Source of the DNA: Myrica gale
Lineage: Eukaryota; Streptophyta; Magnoliopsida; Fagales; Myricaceae
Direction: 5' to 3'
Assembly (NCBI GenBank): GCA_963930655.1
Contig: OZ005608.1
Coordinates: forward strand, 2,852,001-2,916,000
DNA length: 64,000 bases
Both the position numbers and the translations under genes were made by a program. Below are positions 35,471 to 46,719 of this stretch, in pieces. Under the pieces are notes generated by a model. The model was not told the origin of the DNA. It saw only the letters and a program-made list of their open reading frames with translations, and did not search any database. Each line of letters opens with the position of its first letter. The first letter of the stretch is position 1.

Positions 35471-35875
35471 TTATGCGCACTGGAAGCCCGAGGGGACACT
35501 CTTTCCGCAGTAGTTGAGCAGCAAGCTCAACGACACGGGGACGTTCAGGTTGATGCCCAGGACATTCGCTTTGATGGTCGTGCACAGGCAAACAGCTGCT
35601 TCGAGATCCACAAGACCCTGAATGAGGCTGCAGCAAGGGGACTTTGGCGGTGTACCAACAACGTGTCCCAAGTCATTCAACAAGTTGTCGGATACACCAA
35701 ACTTCAGGGTATCCTTGGGGCAAGTGGGCTTAGGTGCCGGCGGTGTGTGCTTGGAGTGGTGGTGTTTGTGACCCTTCGGGGGTGGTGGGCAGGCGACATA
35801 AGTAGAGCTGACCGTAACAAAGAAGAGGAGGTTGAGAGAGAGGAGGGCAGTGGACGCTAGAGCCTTGGAAGCCAT
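35471..35875 (-). CDS. Hybrid proline-rich protein lacking one core cysteine, copy 4
   Basis: HyPRP of 134 residues, intronless. The start MASKAL at 35875 was chosen over an in-frame ATG 12 bp upstream because the paralogs start with MASK/MDSK. Order: signal peptide (about 1-25), a short His/Lys/Pro linker ([20 protein letters not shown]), then the 8-cysteine domain from Cys52. The second cysteine of the motif is Ser62 ([10 protein letters not shown], codon TCC), where the three paralogs have LKLG[VIL]C. The other seven cysteines are intact, including CC, CLC and the final QCA. Loss of one partner leaves an unpaired cysteine, so the fold may be altered or may rely on dimerisation. The frame is otherwise undamaged, so I call it a gene. 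The TATA box is at 36009. Confidence 0.88.
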   Translation of the reverse strand: MASKALASTALLSLNLLFFVTVSSTYVACPPPPKGHKHHHSKHTPPAPKPTCPKDTLKFGVSDNLLNDLGHVVGTPPKSPCCSLIQGLVDLEAAVCLCTTIKANVLGINLNVPVSLSLLLNYCGKSVPSGFQCA

Positions 35876-36008
35876 CTCATAAGACACCCCGATTCTTTGA
35901 TGGGTAGTGAATATAAGGGAATTAATGTCGCTAGAGCAAATATGAGTACTGTATGGACATGATGAGGTGAGTGAAGGGTTTTTTTTTTTTCTAGATGTGA
36001 GTGAAGGG

Positions 36009-36015
36009 TTTTATA
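36009..36015 (-). promoter_or_regulatory. TATA box of HyPRP copy 4
   Basis: TATAAAA on the minus strand about 134 bp before the chosen ATG. Confidence 0.45.
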
Positions 36016-36299
36016 GGGGAAGAATGTGAAAGAATTTTAGAGAATATTGAATTTGGCAGCGTAAAAACTATTGGCTGTGCTTGGATTGCATTTAAAAGGT
36101 ATTCTGTTAAAATTTTGTTACATAGGAGATTACAAAAGATTTGAACAAATGATAAGATACAGACGTTAACTTTCTTAAATTGGACCATATACACTTCATT
36201 ACCTGTATCTGCAAACCTTTTAGCTGTTCAACGCCTTTCACTCTTATTCTTAATATTATCTTTTTTCTAGCCAAAACCAATTAAAATAAGACACCAATA

Positions 36300-36525
36300 G
36301 GATTTGGATTCGGTCCCGACCGTACTGATCTGGATACGTCCGAACCCACGGTCGGGATTGAATCCCGCGAGAATCGTCGGGATGTACCGGTCAAACCTCT
36401 ATTGTAGAGGTCCGACCAGTAAGGTCGGGAAGAATGGATGGGAGCCGTCTATTCTCGCGGGATTCAATCCCGACTGTGGGTCCAGACGTATCCGGACCCA
36501 TACTGTCGGGACCGAATCCCGCTCC
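36300..36525. mobile_element. Near-perfect palindromic MITE, 9-bp target duplication
   Basis: A 226-bp element that folds on itself almost end to end: the left GGATTCGGTCCCGAC and right GTCGGGACCGAATCC are reverse complements, and the match continues (CGGGATTCAATCCCG, TTCTCGCGGGATT). It is flanked by a perfect 9-bp duplication ACACCAATA (36291-36299 and 36526-36534). It is GC-rich against AT-rich surroundings. The 9-bp duplication fits Mutator-like MITEs, though hAT is not excluded. Confidence 0.8.
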
Positions 36526-36534
36526 ACACCAATA

Positions 36535-37586
36535 TGTGTCCGATGTGGGCAAATTAAGATGTAATACAGATCAGAGGCGAGCACAACCTGGCAGTGCAAC
36601 ATGCATGTAGGATAAGTGTTTAGGATTGAATACGGAGTCTGGATTTTTCTGCTTTTGTTAGTTGTCAGTTGTCCCTCTAGCAAATAAACTATAAAGTAAT
36701 ATCCGTAGGTGGAAAATAACATGCTATACAGTCTGATTTATTGATGTACATGTATGGCATTTAGTACTTTGTTTTCTTCTGGTCCATTTGGACGACCATT
36801 AATTGTGCTAACCACACCAGGTTAAATTGGGCTTTCTACATGATTCAATAGTGTTTTTGTGCAGGAAAACAAAAGCCCAAAAGAAGCCTGGTGTACAGGT
36901 TATTGCTAGCTTTGTGCTTTGTGTACTCAATTTTGATATGTTATAGAAGAGAACCCCCAGGCTGCTACACACGTCCAAATCACTGATCACTGGGCATGTG
37001 AACCCCTGCTGCTACCACTGTCACGAAGGACTTGATGGTGGATAAACTCGAAAGAAATATATATGTGAACGAAGGGAAAAGTGAACGATTCGAGTAAGAA
37101 TAAGAGAGGAAAGTTTTAGCTGTAGCTTCCAAGTTATGGCAGGATAAGATCAAGTAACATTTGAGTTACTGCTACCCAAGTTGCGTAGATCTACTTTTTT
37201 TTTTCCCAACCTCGGTAAGGATCTTTATAATCGAGTATAATATATGTTATACGTGCAATCGTTCAATACTCTTCTGATTCAATTTGCACCGAGAATCAAG
37301 GTGATTGAAATGTCTCATGAGTCTCACCCTGATCCACAAACATACAAGCCGTCATTTTTGTGGTGCTTTGGCATTTTCAGAGATTTGGAACAGATCCCCG
37401 TTACATCGTTCTAACTTTGACCTCAATTTCCTCTTCGCCTAGCTAGCAATCCCGTGATAGGTTCCAATACTTTTTGTCAAGTAGGTGATGTCTAGCAATT
37501 AATTAATCATTTTACCAGCTCATGATCGAAAGGTCTTGACTGTCAATGTCCCTTATTGAAAGTTTCATTATTTCATACAGGGCCAC
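36535..37586. other. Intergenic spacer
   Basis: AT-rich spacer with no supportable gene. Confidence 0.35.
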
Positions 37587-37590
37587 GCAG

Positions 37591-37750
37591 TCTCATGGAG
37601 GCATGGAGTTCACATTCTTTGACAAGAGATGAAGCCGTGGCTCCCGAGCATTGTACAGCCAAATTTCAATCACAATATCCTTCTGTTGACAGCAACATAA
37701 TTAACACGGCATCTACGGGATCCAACATTCCAACCCGGCCTATGACAAGG
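37591..37750 (+). other. Exon-like open segment, product unknown
   Basis: A balanced-composition open segment bounded by TTTCATACAG (acceptor-like, before about 37581) and ACAAG-GTAATT (donor-like, about 37750). It encodes about 55 residues rich in Ser, Thr, Pro and Asn. No neighbouring exon was found and no family recognised. It could be a captured exon or chance. Confidence 0.2.
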
Positions 37751-37979
37751 TAATTAAGATGGCAATAACAAAGCTTACTAGAAAATTTTCAGTAATTCAT
37801 CCTGAAGTTGATGAGAAGAAAGAGAGAAAATGAGGTCCAGCTAAACTAATTTGAGGTGCTACAATTTGCCCGTTTCTGACCTTCACTGATTGCAACAATT
37901 TTACCCAAAAAAAAAAAGCCAGGAACGAAAGCCTCCTTTGCAAGGAACCAACATATCACTGTTTACCATGCTCTTTACA

Positions 37980-38352
37980 ATTTCCACCCGTCTTTGCCAA
38001 ACCGACTCTCTGGCCCGAGGTCCATGTGGTGTTATTATCCGTTCAATCAACCAACCAGAACACTACAATCTATGCAGTGAAGTTTTGGAGGTTCACAGCC
38101 AAGCTAGTTGGGCCTTTGAAGATGAGGTTGCGGCCTTAGGGTTAAAGACTTCTTGCTTAATCATCCTGGTTGCTCGCTGTCTTGGATTTCGCGGAATCAG
38201 AACTTTTTCGATCATTCTTTAGCTAAATGGGCTGTTGACACTCGTTTTTTTTTTCGGTTTTTGGGGACTGTGATAGTCTCCCCCGGCATATTTTATCTTG
38301 CAATGTTATCTGTAATTTGCACTGTTGATTTATTATTATTTAAAAAAAAAAA
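37980..38352 (+). mobile_element. 5'-truncated LINE-like RNase H tail with poly(A)
   Basis: Encodes, in two frames, words typical of the C-terminal RNase H (RVT_3-like) domain of plant LINEs: GPCGVIIR, AFEDEVAALGLK, then SLSWISRNQNFFDHSLAKWAVD. A frame change lies between AALGLK and SLSW. The segment ends in a 12-A tract (38341-38352). It is a dead insertion without reverse-transcriptase domain. A retroposed host RVT_3-domain gene is an alternative. Confidence 0.5.
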
Positions 38353-38989
38353 ACTCAGTTACAAAGTCCAATTTTTCAGGAATATGCTCAGTCGGGAAAG
38401 GAAACGAGATCTAAAGTTGCCAAGCATGCAGTTCTAGTTCTGGATGCCACAATAGGGCACATTTCATAAGCTATATTCAACCACGTGCCCCCCGTTATAG
38501 CCTCAAATACAAATATGGTCACTGACTCACTTAAGACTATATCACCACTCCTCTTGATTTATGCCACAGTATGTAAGCTTCAGAATGACCACGGATCCAT
38601 CCAGCCGCTCTTGAAGTGGCATTCCACATTAATCACGTCCCATTTTCCCATTGGTACCCCATAGTTTACATCTGATTACATACTACACCCAAAATGCTGG
38701 TTTCCTTACATCCAACACCTACTCCAAAAACAGCAACATGGCAGACATTTGTGTTATCCAACAACTGACAAGCATAAACGTGAAAACTATGTTTTGTCGT
38801 TATAATCAACACAAAAGAGATTCATGCTGAACCAAATTTTGCTCTATGTTTGAACATGTTTGCTTTGCTGACACATAAATGTCAAACATGTTGCATTATT
38901 TCAACCATTCTCCAAAAGGATAAAAACAAACAAAGGGGACACACAACTGGAACAACAATATTGTTCAATTGGTCACCCATTAAACCTAA
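38353..38989. other. Spacer and 3' flank of the complex I gene
   Basis: Part of this will be the 3' untranslated region of the minus-strand gene starting at 40919. Nothing else seen. Confidence 0.4.
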
Positions 38990-40919
38990 CTATGGTTCAC
39001 CACCAAGCTCCACTCGCAGGTTGTCGTACGGGTATACTTTTGGTGTCTGCTCAATAGAAAAGGACATGTCATGATGCAGCATAAGAAAGCAATTATCTCC
39101 GTAAGCATCAGGAATTGTATTTAAATAAAAAGTAAATAGAGATAAGATTTGAAACATGAAAAACACAGCAGATTGAGAAAAATGGAGAAAAACTATGTAA
39201 TTTCTGACACAGTAGCACCTCAATATGTTAGTGTCATCACATTGTGTACTAGATCTCATGCTACAGTAGAAAAGAGTTTTCTTTCTGAATGGGTTAATGT
39301 CTTGTCACGTTTCAAAATGCCATATAATCATAAAGGCCAGCTTTAGCCATTCTTTTCTCCAACATACCACATATCAAAGTATCTGAGTCGAAGGTGATCA
39401 TCCTCAATCATAAAAGATCACCCCTACTTGTACTAATCAGTAAATGAGCAGAGAAGTTGATCATTTAGCTACTACTTCCTGAGTTTAAAGCATATCTTGA
39501 GTTCAATTGATGTAAGTGAGCCATATCTTCGGTGTTTTTAGTAGCAGTTGATATCAATTGGGTCATATTAAACAATAAAGTTGCTCTATTATCATCGCAA
39601 AACCAATGGTTTTTGACCTGTTAATATAAGCACACTAAAGCGAAGTGAATAACCTTCTAAAGTAAATGCAGAACTGCATGACCTTCAAAGATTACAAGCA
39701 ATGACATCTGATGTATATGTTAAGAGTCATCTAAAGTTTCCTTCATGGTCTTAGAAGAAGCAGGATACCTAATTCATCATGAGCATTCTCTTAAAGGAAT
39801 GCCTAAGAGACAACTGAATCATCTTCCATGTCCCACATTAAGTGGCGCACTGGATTAAGATCATTTGCCAATGTTCACCAAATCCAAATGGGAACCTATT
39901 TTCCAACAACTAATTGAGAAGCAACTCAATTCGATAAGTTGTAGAGCCCATAATTGGGGTCAATTGCATGAGCCCTTCTTCTTCTTTTATATATATATCT
40001 TTCTCACTCTGTACCAGAGAAGGAACCGCTGGGGAGGGTTGTGTGAGTGTGAGTGTGAGTGTGGGTCTATGACACTCGGGCTCTGCTTTCTTTTTTTGTG
40101 ATTTTGCGTAAGGCATTTGACCCTAATTTGAAGAAATCCCCTTATTGAAATAAAATTACTACCCCTATAGGCCATGAAAAATGGCAAGAAACTCAATCCT
40201 AGAATGAACAAGTTGAGACAAATTCGAGTCAGAAAAATTCAATATAGATATAGCAGAGCACAGCTACCATATAGTACAATAACTATATAGCAAAATCAAT
40301 TTACCCACAGGAACGTAAAGATCGAGTTGGAGGTCTGACTTACAAACGGAATCTTGGAGGGCTTGTCGTTTAACACAGCCAACATTCCCAAAGACACGAA
40401 GAATCCCAAACCTCCGCACAGCCAAGCCAATGCTTCGTACTGTTTCCAAATTCAGAAGAAACAAAAAAATAAACGGTCGCACTTTGATTGTCAACAAAAT
40501 TTTCAAAATTCGTACTTCAGATAATCAGAAATGGGAGTTCGTCAATGGATAAAAACTGTTACCTTTCCAACCGTATCGGCAATGCGATCTATACAGGGCT
40601 CGGGAAATGGGGTCCCGTTGTCCCAAACCAGCTCGTCATTGACAGGAACCTGAAACAATAAAATAAAATCCGATCTATCGTCTTCTAATGCTTCCGATAA
40701 TCATGTAAGAAATGGCAAATCTTTCAACTGCGAGCGAGAGTGACAACGTAGAGATTTCGTTAAAAGGGTTTATGCACTCACCGGTTTGTCGGGGACGAGG
40801 TGTTTGCCGACGGGGAGCCCCATCCCGGAACGGAGGCGAAGAGAGGACGCCACTGAGCGGGAAACGACGCCGTTCCCGCCCATGATTCTGGAAGCTACGT
40901 TGCTCAATCTCCCTGCCAT
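38990..40919 (-). CDS. Mitochondrial complex I subunit, ESSS/NDUFB11-like
   Basis: Small accessory subunit of mitochondrial NADH:ubiquinone oxidoreductase, membrane arm (plant ESSS family, annotated in Arabidopsis as the ESSS subunit). It has 125 residues. Four exons splice in frame: 40919-40782, 40649-40563, 40439-40344 and 39046-38990, all with GT-AG borders. The N-terminus MAGRLSNVASRIMGGNG is Arg/Ser-rich and mitochondrial-targeting-like. The second exon gives NDELVWDNGTPFPEPCIDR, the third carries one membrane segment (ALAWLCGGLGFFVSLGMLAV), and the last reads TPKVYPYDNLRVELGGEP-stop, the conserved C-terminus of the plant family. The third intron is long (39047-40343) and holds a GTGAGT microsatellite. 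No defects seen. Confidence 0.88.
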
Positions 40920-42018
40920 TTTCGTTTCCCCCGATCTGCTTATTCCTCTTCAACAAAACAGTCGCCGCTCCGTGTATGTGCATCTCCATAGGGGCAACGG
41001 AGTCAACGACGCCGTTTGCAAGTGGTGTCCCCTCTTTTGGGCTGCCGAAGTGTTTTGGGCCACTTCGAATACTGTCAGCACGTCGAATGGCTGAGTTTGG
41101 ACCTTACCGTCCCAACCTAAGCCTGCTTTTTTGGATTACTCTCTGCTTCGGCTTCGACCGTTTTTGTGCCGAGCAAAAAACTTTACACAAATATTTGTCT
41201 AAAAAATAGTTACTGCCTGCCTTTATTTTCAGCAAACAGTTCGGATAGGTCCCAAATAACAGAACCTATGGCTTCGGAGGGTCGTGACATTGGACGGTTT
41301 ATTATACTAGAGTTCTTCATGGTTGTATATCTATTTTTCAAATTGTTCCATGTTATAGCGGATAATTCGAGTAACGAGTGTAATTTTCTATTTTTATTCT
41401 AATTAACACAGAAAACTCTAAAAATAAGCATTCAAAATAAATTGGTTGAAATCTTTTTTTTATTAATAATCAGAGAAATTTGTTGCACCCAGCACTTCCT
41501 CACATATAATAGGCTCGAACTTAGATATAGGTAATCTTCTTTTGTGTTTTTTCTCGCTGACATGATATATTGTCACTGCCTTGTAATATCATTTATCTGG
41601 TGCTTGATCGTGAGGGCCAATTCAATAAAACTCAAAACGTGCATCGGTGTACATGTTTAGCCTTTTGGGAAACCCCGAAACATGCTTCGTGAGAGAACTT
41701 GGAGGAGATAGCCAATGGGAAATCTATACGAGTTTTGGTAGGCTGAGAAAGAGTGGAGGGGGAGTTTTGTCTCAAGGCTCTGGTAGAAGTTTGTTTTCAT
41801 GTTTCCGATTGTTTTGATATTTCAATTACCAAAAAAACAGAGAATAAAAAAAGAAGGATGGTTCGCAGCATTAATACAAATACCGATAGCCATTTTAAAT
41901 CAGGCTAATTAGACAAGCCCACATAATAAGAAGGTAGACGAGTTTAACCACAATACAAATGACAAAAACATGTAGTAAGGCTGAAGCAAATAATAGTAGC
42001 GGTCCACTCTTATCATAT
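40920..42018. other. Spacer between the complex I and LDH genes
   Basis: Contains the promoter of the complex I gene (from 40920) and the 3' flank of the LDH gene. A T-rich stretch with an antisense AATAA-like signal at about 41455-41475 may be another retroposon end. No gene seen. Confidence 0.4.
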
Positions 42019-43434
42019 TCATACATGCAATTGGTCTTGCACCTCCAGGATAGTCTTCGCCGACTCCCTTAGCTTGTGCTCCTCCTCATCCGTGAGATGC
42101 ACATTGGTCACGCCCAGGACCCCACCCCTACCGAGCTGGGCTGGCAAGCTCAAGAACACTTCCCCGCCTTCAATGCCGTAGAACCCCGTTGCAAGGACCG
42201 TGACTGGATGGATCTTCCTCTGGTCCCTAAGCAAGGTTCGAGCCAGGTTGGCCACCGAGTACCCAATGGCCCACGATGTGTAGCCCTTCAGGCTTATCAC
42301 TTCGTAAGCGCTATCTATGACCGCCCTGTGGATGTTCTCCAATGTCTCCTTCTCGTATGGGATCTCCTGTTTTTCTAGGAAGCTCAACACCGGCACGCCG
42401 CCAACACTTATGCTTGACCACAAAGCCACCGAGCTATCACCATGCTCCCCTACTATGTACGCCTATACAATTATTATTGGAATTAGCAGAGCAGGTTAAC
42501 TGAGAAGCATCAACCTAGAGTTTAATACAGCAAGGAGTATATGAATATGATCTAATTGGAAACATTGTACTGGTTCAGAAAGGTCAGAACCTGCTTTAGC
42601 GAAACTGGCAGCCACTACTTTTTTTTTCAAGGGAAAAATACAATTTCCTCGAGTTTTTTTATGATTAATGATCCCAATTTTTTAGGAGAATGAAATCAAC
42701 CCTAAACTCCAAAATATGCTTCTTTATTAAAAAAAAACAACAAAAGATATGTAAAAATGGTCGACTGAGATATTTTCTAAGGAGGCAGTATATGCGTGAA
42801 GAGAAATCAGTGCGCCGCCACTCACCTGCACATCCTGAGCGTTGACGTCGAGATGATCTGCGATCAGGAATTGAAACCTGGAGGAATCCAGATTCGTGCC
42901 AGACCCGATAACACGGTACGACGGGAAGCCGGAGAGCTTCCACGCCACGTATGTCAGCACATCCACGGGATTCGAAACGATCACCAGAATCGCCTCCGGA
43001 GAGTGCTCCGCGAGGGGGGGAATGATATTCCGGAACAGAGACACGTTCCTCTGCAGCAGGTTCAGCCTGGACTCGCCCGGGACCTGGCGGGCCCCTGCCG
43101 TGACAATGCAGAGATCGGATCCGACGGTGACGGCGTAGTCGACGGAGGCGATGATTTTGGTGCGGGGGAGGAAGGCCGCGGCGTGCTGGAGGTCGAGCAT
43201 CTCTCCGCGGAGCTTGTCAGGCTTGGCGTCGACGAGAACGAGTTCGTCGGCGAGGTCTTGGGTTAGGATGGTTTGGGCTATTGCCATGCCCACGTTGCCG
43301 GCCCCAATGACGGAGATCTTGGTGTGGCGCTTGATTGTGGAGGGAGGAGCGGCGCCTTTGATGGGCTTGAAGAAGGCCCCGGTGAGGTCCAGGCCTCCTG
43401 GGCCCAGTGACGAGACTGAATAGCTCTTGTGCAT
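42019..43434 (-). CDS. LDH: L-lactate dehydrogenase
   Basis: NAD-dependent cytosolic L-lactate dehydrogenase, interconverting pyruvate and lactate; in plants induced by low oxygen. 350 residues, the usual plant length. Two exons, 43434-42826 and 42462-42019, join in frame (GT-AG). Seen: the NAD-binding GAGNVG (44-49), substrate-loop Gln117 in ARQVPGESR (Gln marks LDH; malate dehydrogenases have Arg), Arg123, Arg129 in LLQRNV, Asp183 and Arg186 in NLDSSRF, and catalytic His210 in GEHGDS. The N-terminal extension [20 protein letters not shown] is typical of plant LDH. The first exon is GC-rich compared with its surroundings. TATAAAT lies 80 bp upstream. All catalytic residues are present, so an active enzyme is expected. 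Confidence 0.96.
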
Positions 43435-43512
43435 TGTGATTTGTGAAAACTGTGAGATTTTGTTGGGTAGGATTTGTTACGCAGAGCGTCAGCCGTCGGG
43501 GGAGTGCGAGGG

Positions 43513-43519
43513 ATTTATA
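43513..43519 (-). promoter_or_regulatory. TATA box of the LDH gene
   Basis: TATAAAT on the minus strand about 80 bp before the ATG at 43434. Confidence 0.55.
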
Positions 43520-43740
43520 TCTGTCGGAGGAGAAGGGGAATTGTGGAATTGTGGAATTGAGCGTTGAGTGGGGAAAACGTCAAGGAGTTTGTAGTTTCAA
43601 TGGTCAACCTTCTGGAAGAACTGGCCAGGACTTGCTTTTTGGAATAGTACCGCCACCCTAAAAGAAGTGAGTATCACGCCTAGCAGAAATATTAAAAAAA
43701 AACAGAGAGAATAATACCAACATCACGCGCCCACAAGTAC

Positions 43741-43940
43741 GGCTATGTTTGTTTCCCATGTCTAAAACGTTTTTTATTCAATTTTTTCATTAATTTTAAT
43801 ACATTTTTACCAATCTCAATAACTTTTTAAAAATTTTAACAATTTTTAACACATTTTTCACCAATCCCAAGAAAATTTACACTACTTTCAAAAAAATAAA
43901 AACACAAAAATATATCTCAAGACTTAAACCAAACATAGCC
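43741..43940. mobile_element. MITE-like inverted repeat
   Basis: Starts GGCTATGTTTGTTT and ends AAACCAAACATAGCC. The interior is A/T-rich with repeated ATTTTTCACCAATC-like words and no coding capacity. It lies about 300 bp upstream of the LDH start codon. Confidence 0.55.
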
Positions 43941-45261
43941 GTGATAAATAGCTACTCAATATCTTGGGTTTGTAACAGCGACACTTCCGTATAGCGACTC
44001 TTTTAGGATGATAAATAACGAAACTTCAAAAAAAAAAAAACCTTCGTTATCAAAAGTAATAAATTATTTGCAATTTTTTGAAATATATGAGATCGTGAAC
44101 ATTATGTACAGTAGTTGAAATATGCGACCAATTGCAACTTTAAAAAAGGAATTTCTTTTCCAACATTAATTTATATAGTATCTTAAATACTATGGCTATT
44201 TTATTTTTTTACTGCCATTGAATTTATTATGCTTAGTTACATGAGATGAAAAAATAGATGAATTTTATAAATGTCCAGTCACACGTATTGAAACTTTATT
44301 AAGTGGAGTTGAATCCTTACGTAATGATTCACATAGTTTTAAAAAATAGTATTAAATAATCTAAAGAGTAAATAACATTGAGTGAGCTTATTAATTATCA
44401 ATGTGAGTTTGGTGCATAACTACCCTCGACTTAACAGTAGTCATCCTACATCACCCTTACAATAAATTTGTATATTTCCATTTTTTTCTAAGCAAAAGGG
44501 ATGGAAGGATGCGACTAGTATAAGTAACTCTCATTGGGTGGTGTGACCACAAGAACTCTTACAGATTGCAGCATATTCAAATTGCGCCATAATTATATGT
44601 TCTATGAAGAAAAGATTGTCACTACATTCCCACCACAGTGCAACTGATGTTGGAGGTACGAGAATTCGATTCAAGAATCTCCACACATCCTTTCCTAGGC
44701 GGCCTATTTTAGACCCATACCACTTGGGCTACACGCTAGTAATATCTTTCTAAATGTTTTTAAATTGAACCCAACACATCTTGGGTTAATTTAGAACCTA
44801 CCTATTATATAGATATATATATATTCGAAGCTGCCCTTTGCCATCTTGCAATGTCACACCGTCACTTTAGTAATGTGAGTGTGTTTAATCTAGACCCATT
44901 CGATGCTCTCAAACTAAAACGTACTAACCCCATCGAAAAAAATAAAATAAAAATTGGGTAATTTCTTCAATGAACGAAGTCAATTTATCAGGAGAATGGT
45001 CGAATTCCGACTGCCGACCTCGTTTTATAATGATCAGAATCCATGAAAAACAGTTCAAGCAATGTCTATACTCAATCCTTTAATTAATACCATCACTACA
45101 ATTTGTAGCGTAATGTAATGTTTTTCAATTAATTTTATTACCACCTCACAAAAAAAAAACATAACTTAGTAGTCACTGTGCACTAATTCACGCTATCATC
45201 GTCATTGGACTGCCACAATTTTGTCCAGGCCAGCACGAAACAAAATATATATTTTTCACTT
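43941..45261. other. AT-rich spacer
   Basis: No gene or clear mobile-element ends seen. A stretch at about 44487-44760 has mixed composition and may be an old retroposon. Confidence 0.35.
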
Positions 45262-45269
45262 GTGCAACT

Positions 45270-46233
45270 AAGGGTGCGTACCGGAACTGATGGTTCCGAT
45301 TCCGGTTCCGGTATTCACTGGAGACTAAAATTTCATTCCGGTTCTATTCCGGAAACGAAATCCGGAAATTCCGGTTAGATTAAGAACGAAACAATTTGAA
45401 CTTCACATACGCACAAAAATAAAAACATGCTTTCAAGAAACAAAAAAATCAACACTCAACATCCCCACACAGCCACACCATTACAAACAGTACGACACAC
45501 CACATAGCCACACCATTACAACTAGGGGTATGATCAACATACATACATAAAAAAATTTCAAAACACATGAACTTGCACTCTTGCAGAGAGAATCACTGAG
45601 AGCAAGATAAGCAAAACCTGCAAAATAGATGCAAAATAAGATATTTCAGATGGATGTCCTTTTGCAGCATCAAAAACAACTGCAAAATAAGCAAAATCTG
45701 CAAAATCGAAGATGCAAAATCTGCAAAATTCGAAGCTGCAAAATAAGAAAAACCTGCAAAAAAAAAGGGGAATATTTCTCTGTTCCGCTTATTTCTTGAG
45801 TGGTCCTCCTTGTTGTTGGCCCCAAAGGAACTGAGAGAGACAAAGACGAAGAAGGGAGAGATTTCGGAAGAAGAAGAAGAAGTGGCGCTGGAGGAGACTG
45901 GTCTTGGAAGAAAAGTCTAGGGAAAGAGAGATATTTCGAAAGGAAGAGTCGAAGAGAACTAAAAGAAAGAGAGAGAGAGAGAGAGAGCGAATTTGGAAGA
46001 AAAAAATGTGCTGAAGTGGCGCTGGAGGAGGAGACTGGACCTATTTTTTTAAAAAAATGTTAAACGTTTTTTTTCACAAATGCTGGAATTGAAAATTTTG
46101 ACATTTTCGCCGAAATTTTCGATTCCGTATCCCGTTCTGTTATTTTTATATTTAAGATGTAGTTCCGTACCGAAATATACCGAATCCGATACCGGAATTT
46201 CCGGTACTAACAGGATAAAATGCTCGCCCTTGT
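45270..46233. mobile_element. hAT-like element with TTCCGG subterminal repeats
   Basis: A 964-bp element with left end AAGGGTGCGTACCGG and right end (minus strand) ACAAGGGCGAGCATTTT, flanked by an 8-bp duplication GTGCAACT (45262-45269 and 46234-46241). Both subterminal zones are dense in TTCCGGT/ACCGGAA words. The middle has a run of GCAAAATCTGCAAAAT-type repeats (45660-45765) and a GA microsatellite (about 45968-45988). The Arg/Glu-rich open frame inside is low-complexity, not a recognisable gene. Confidence 0.7.
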
Positions 46234-46402
46234 GTGCAACTACCACGACGTGCGCTACAACAATTACAGTTTAGTGTTGTATCCAGCGGGGACCGCGGGG
46301 TGGTTATCGTTGCAACAGAAGACGACACCTTGTACGCGCCTTCCGAGTGCAAGTGGGCCTGTTATCCAGTAAGTACGGATAGAACGGGGTCATAAAGCGC
46401 GA

Positions 46403-46719
46403 CGATATGCAAGTCGAGTGCCTGAAAGGCTGAAAATCTTGAAGCCCACGGTTTCTGCTTCATCGCTGAGAAAGTCCGTACTGGGGGTTTCTTGGTTGCC
46501 ACCCACGACTCGTGGAAATGATGGACGATGTGGGCTGGCGACACAAATATCCATAGAAAAGTCTCGATATGCAAGTCACGTGCCTGAAAATCTTGAAACC
46601 CACGGTTTCTGCTTCATCGCTGAGAAAGTCCGTACTGGGGGTTTCTTGGTTGCCACCCACGACTCGTGGAAATGATGGACGGTGTGAGCTGGCGACACAA
46701 ATATCCATAGAAAAGTCTC
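46403..46719. repeat. 162-bp tandem duplication
   Basis: Two nearly identical copies (46403-46564 and 46565-46719), starting CGATATGCAAGTC and ending in AAAAGTCTC. Few differences apart from a small insertion near the start, so it is recent. The unit is GC-richer than its surroundings and may be a piece of a gene, but no reading frame matches a family I know. Confidence 0.85.

Noticed and set aside
35690-35700. Ser62 in HyPRP copy 4 as a possible misreading of the frame
   Set aside because: The codon was re-read from the complement (GGT GTA TCC GAC) and the frame is continuous on both sides, so the change is real in this sequence.
36304-36722. Open frames on both strands sharing DSVPTV..SGLNPARI
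   Set aside because: Symmetry of the palindromic MITE, not a gene.
42796-43266. 156-residue plus-strand open frame
   Set aside because: Shadow of GC-rich LDH exon 1.
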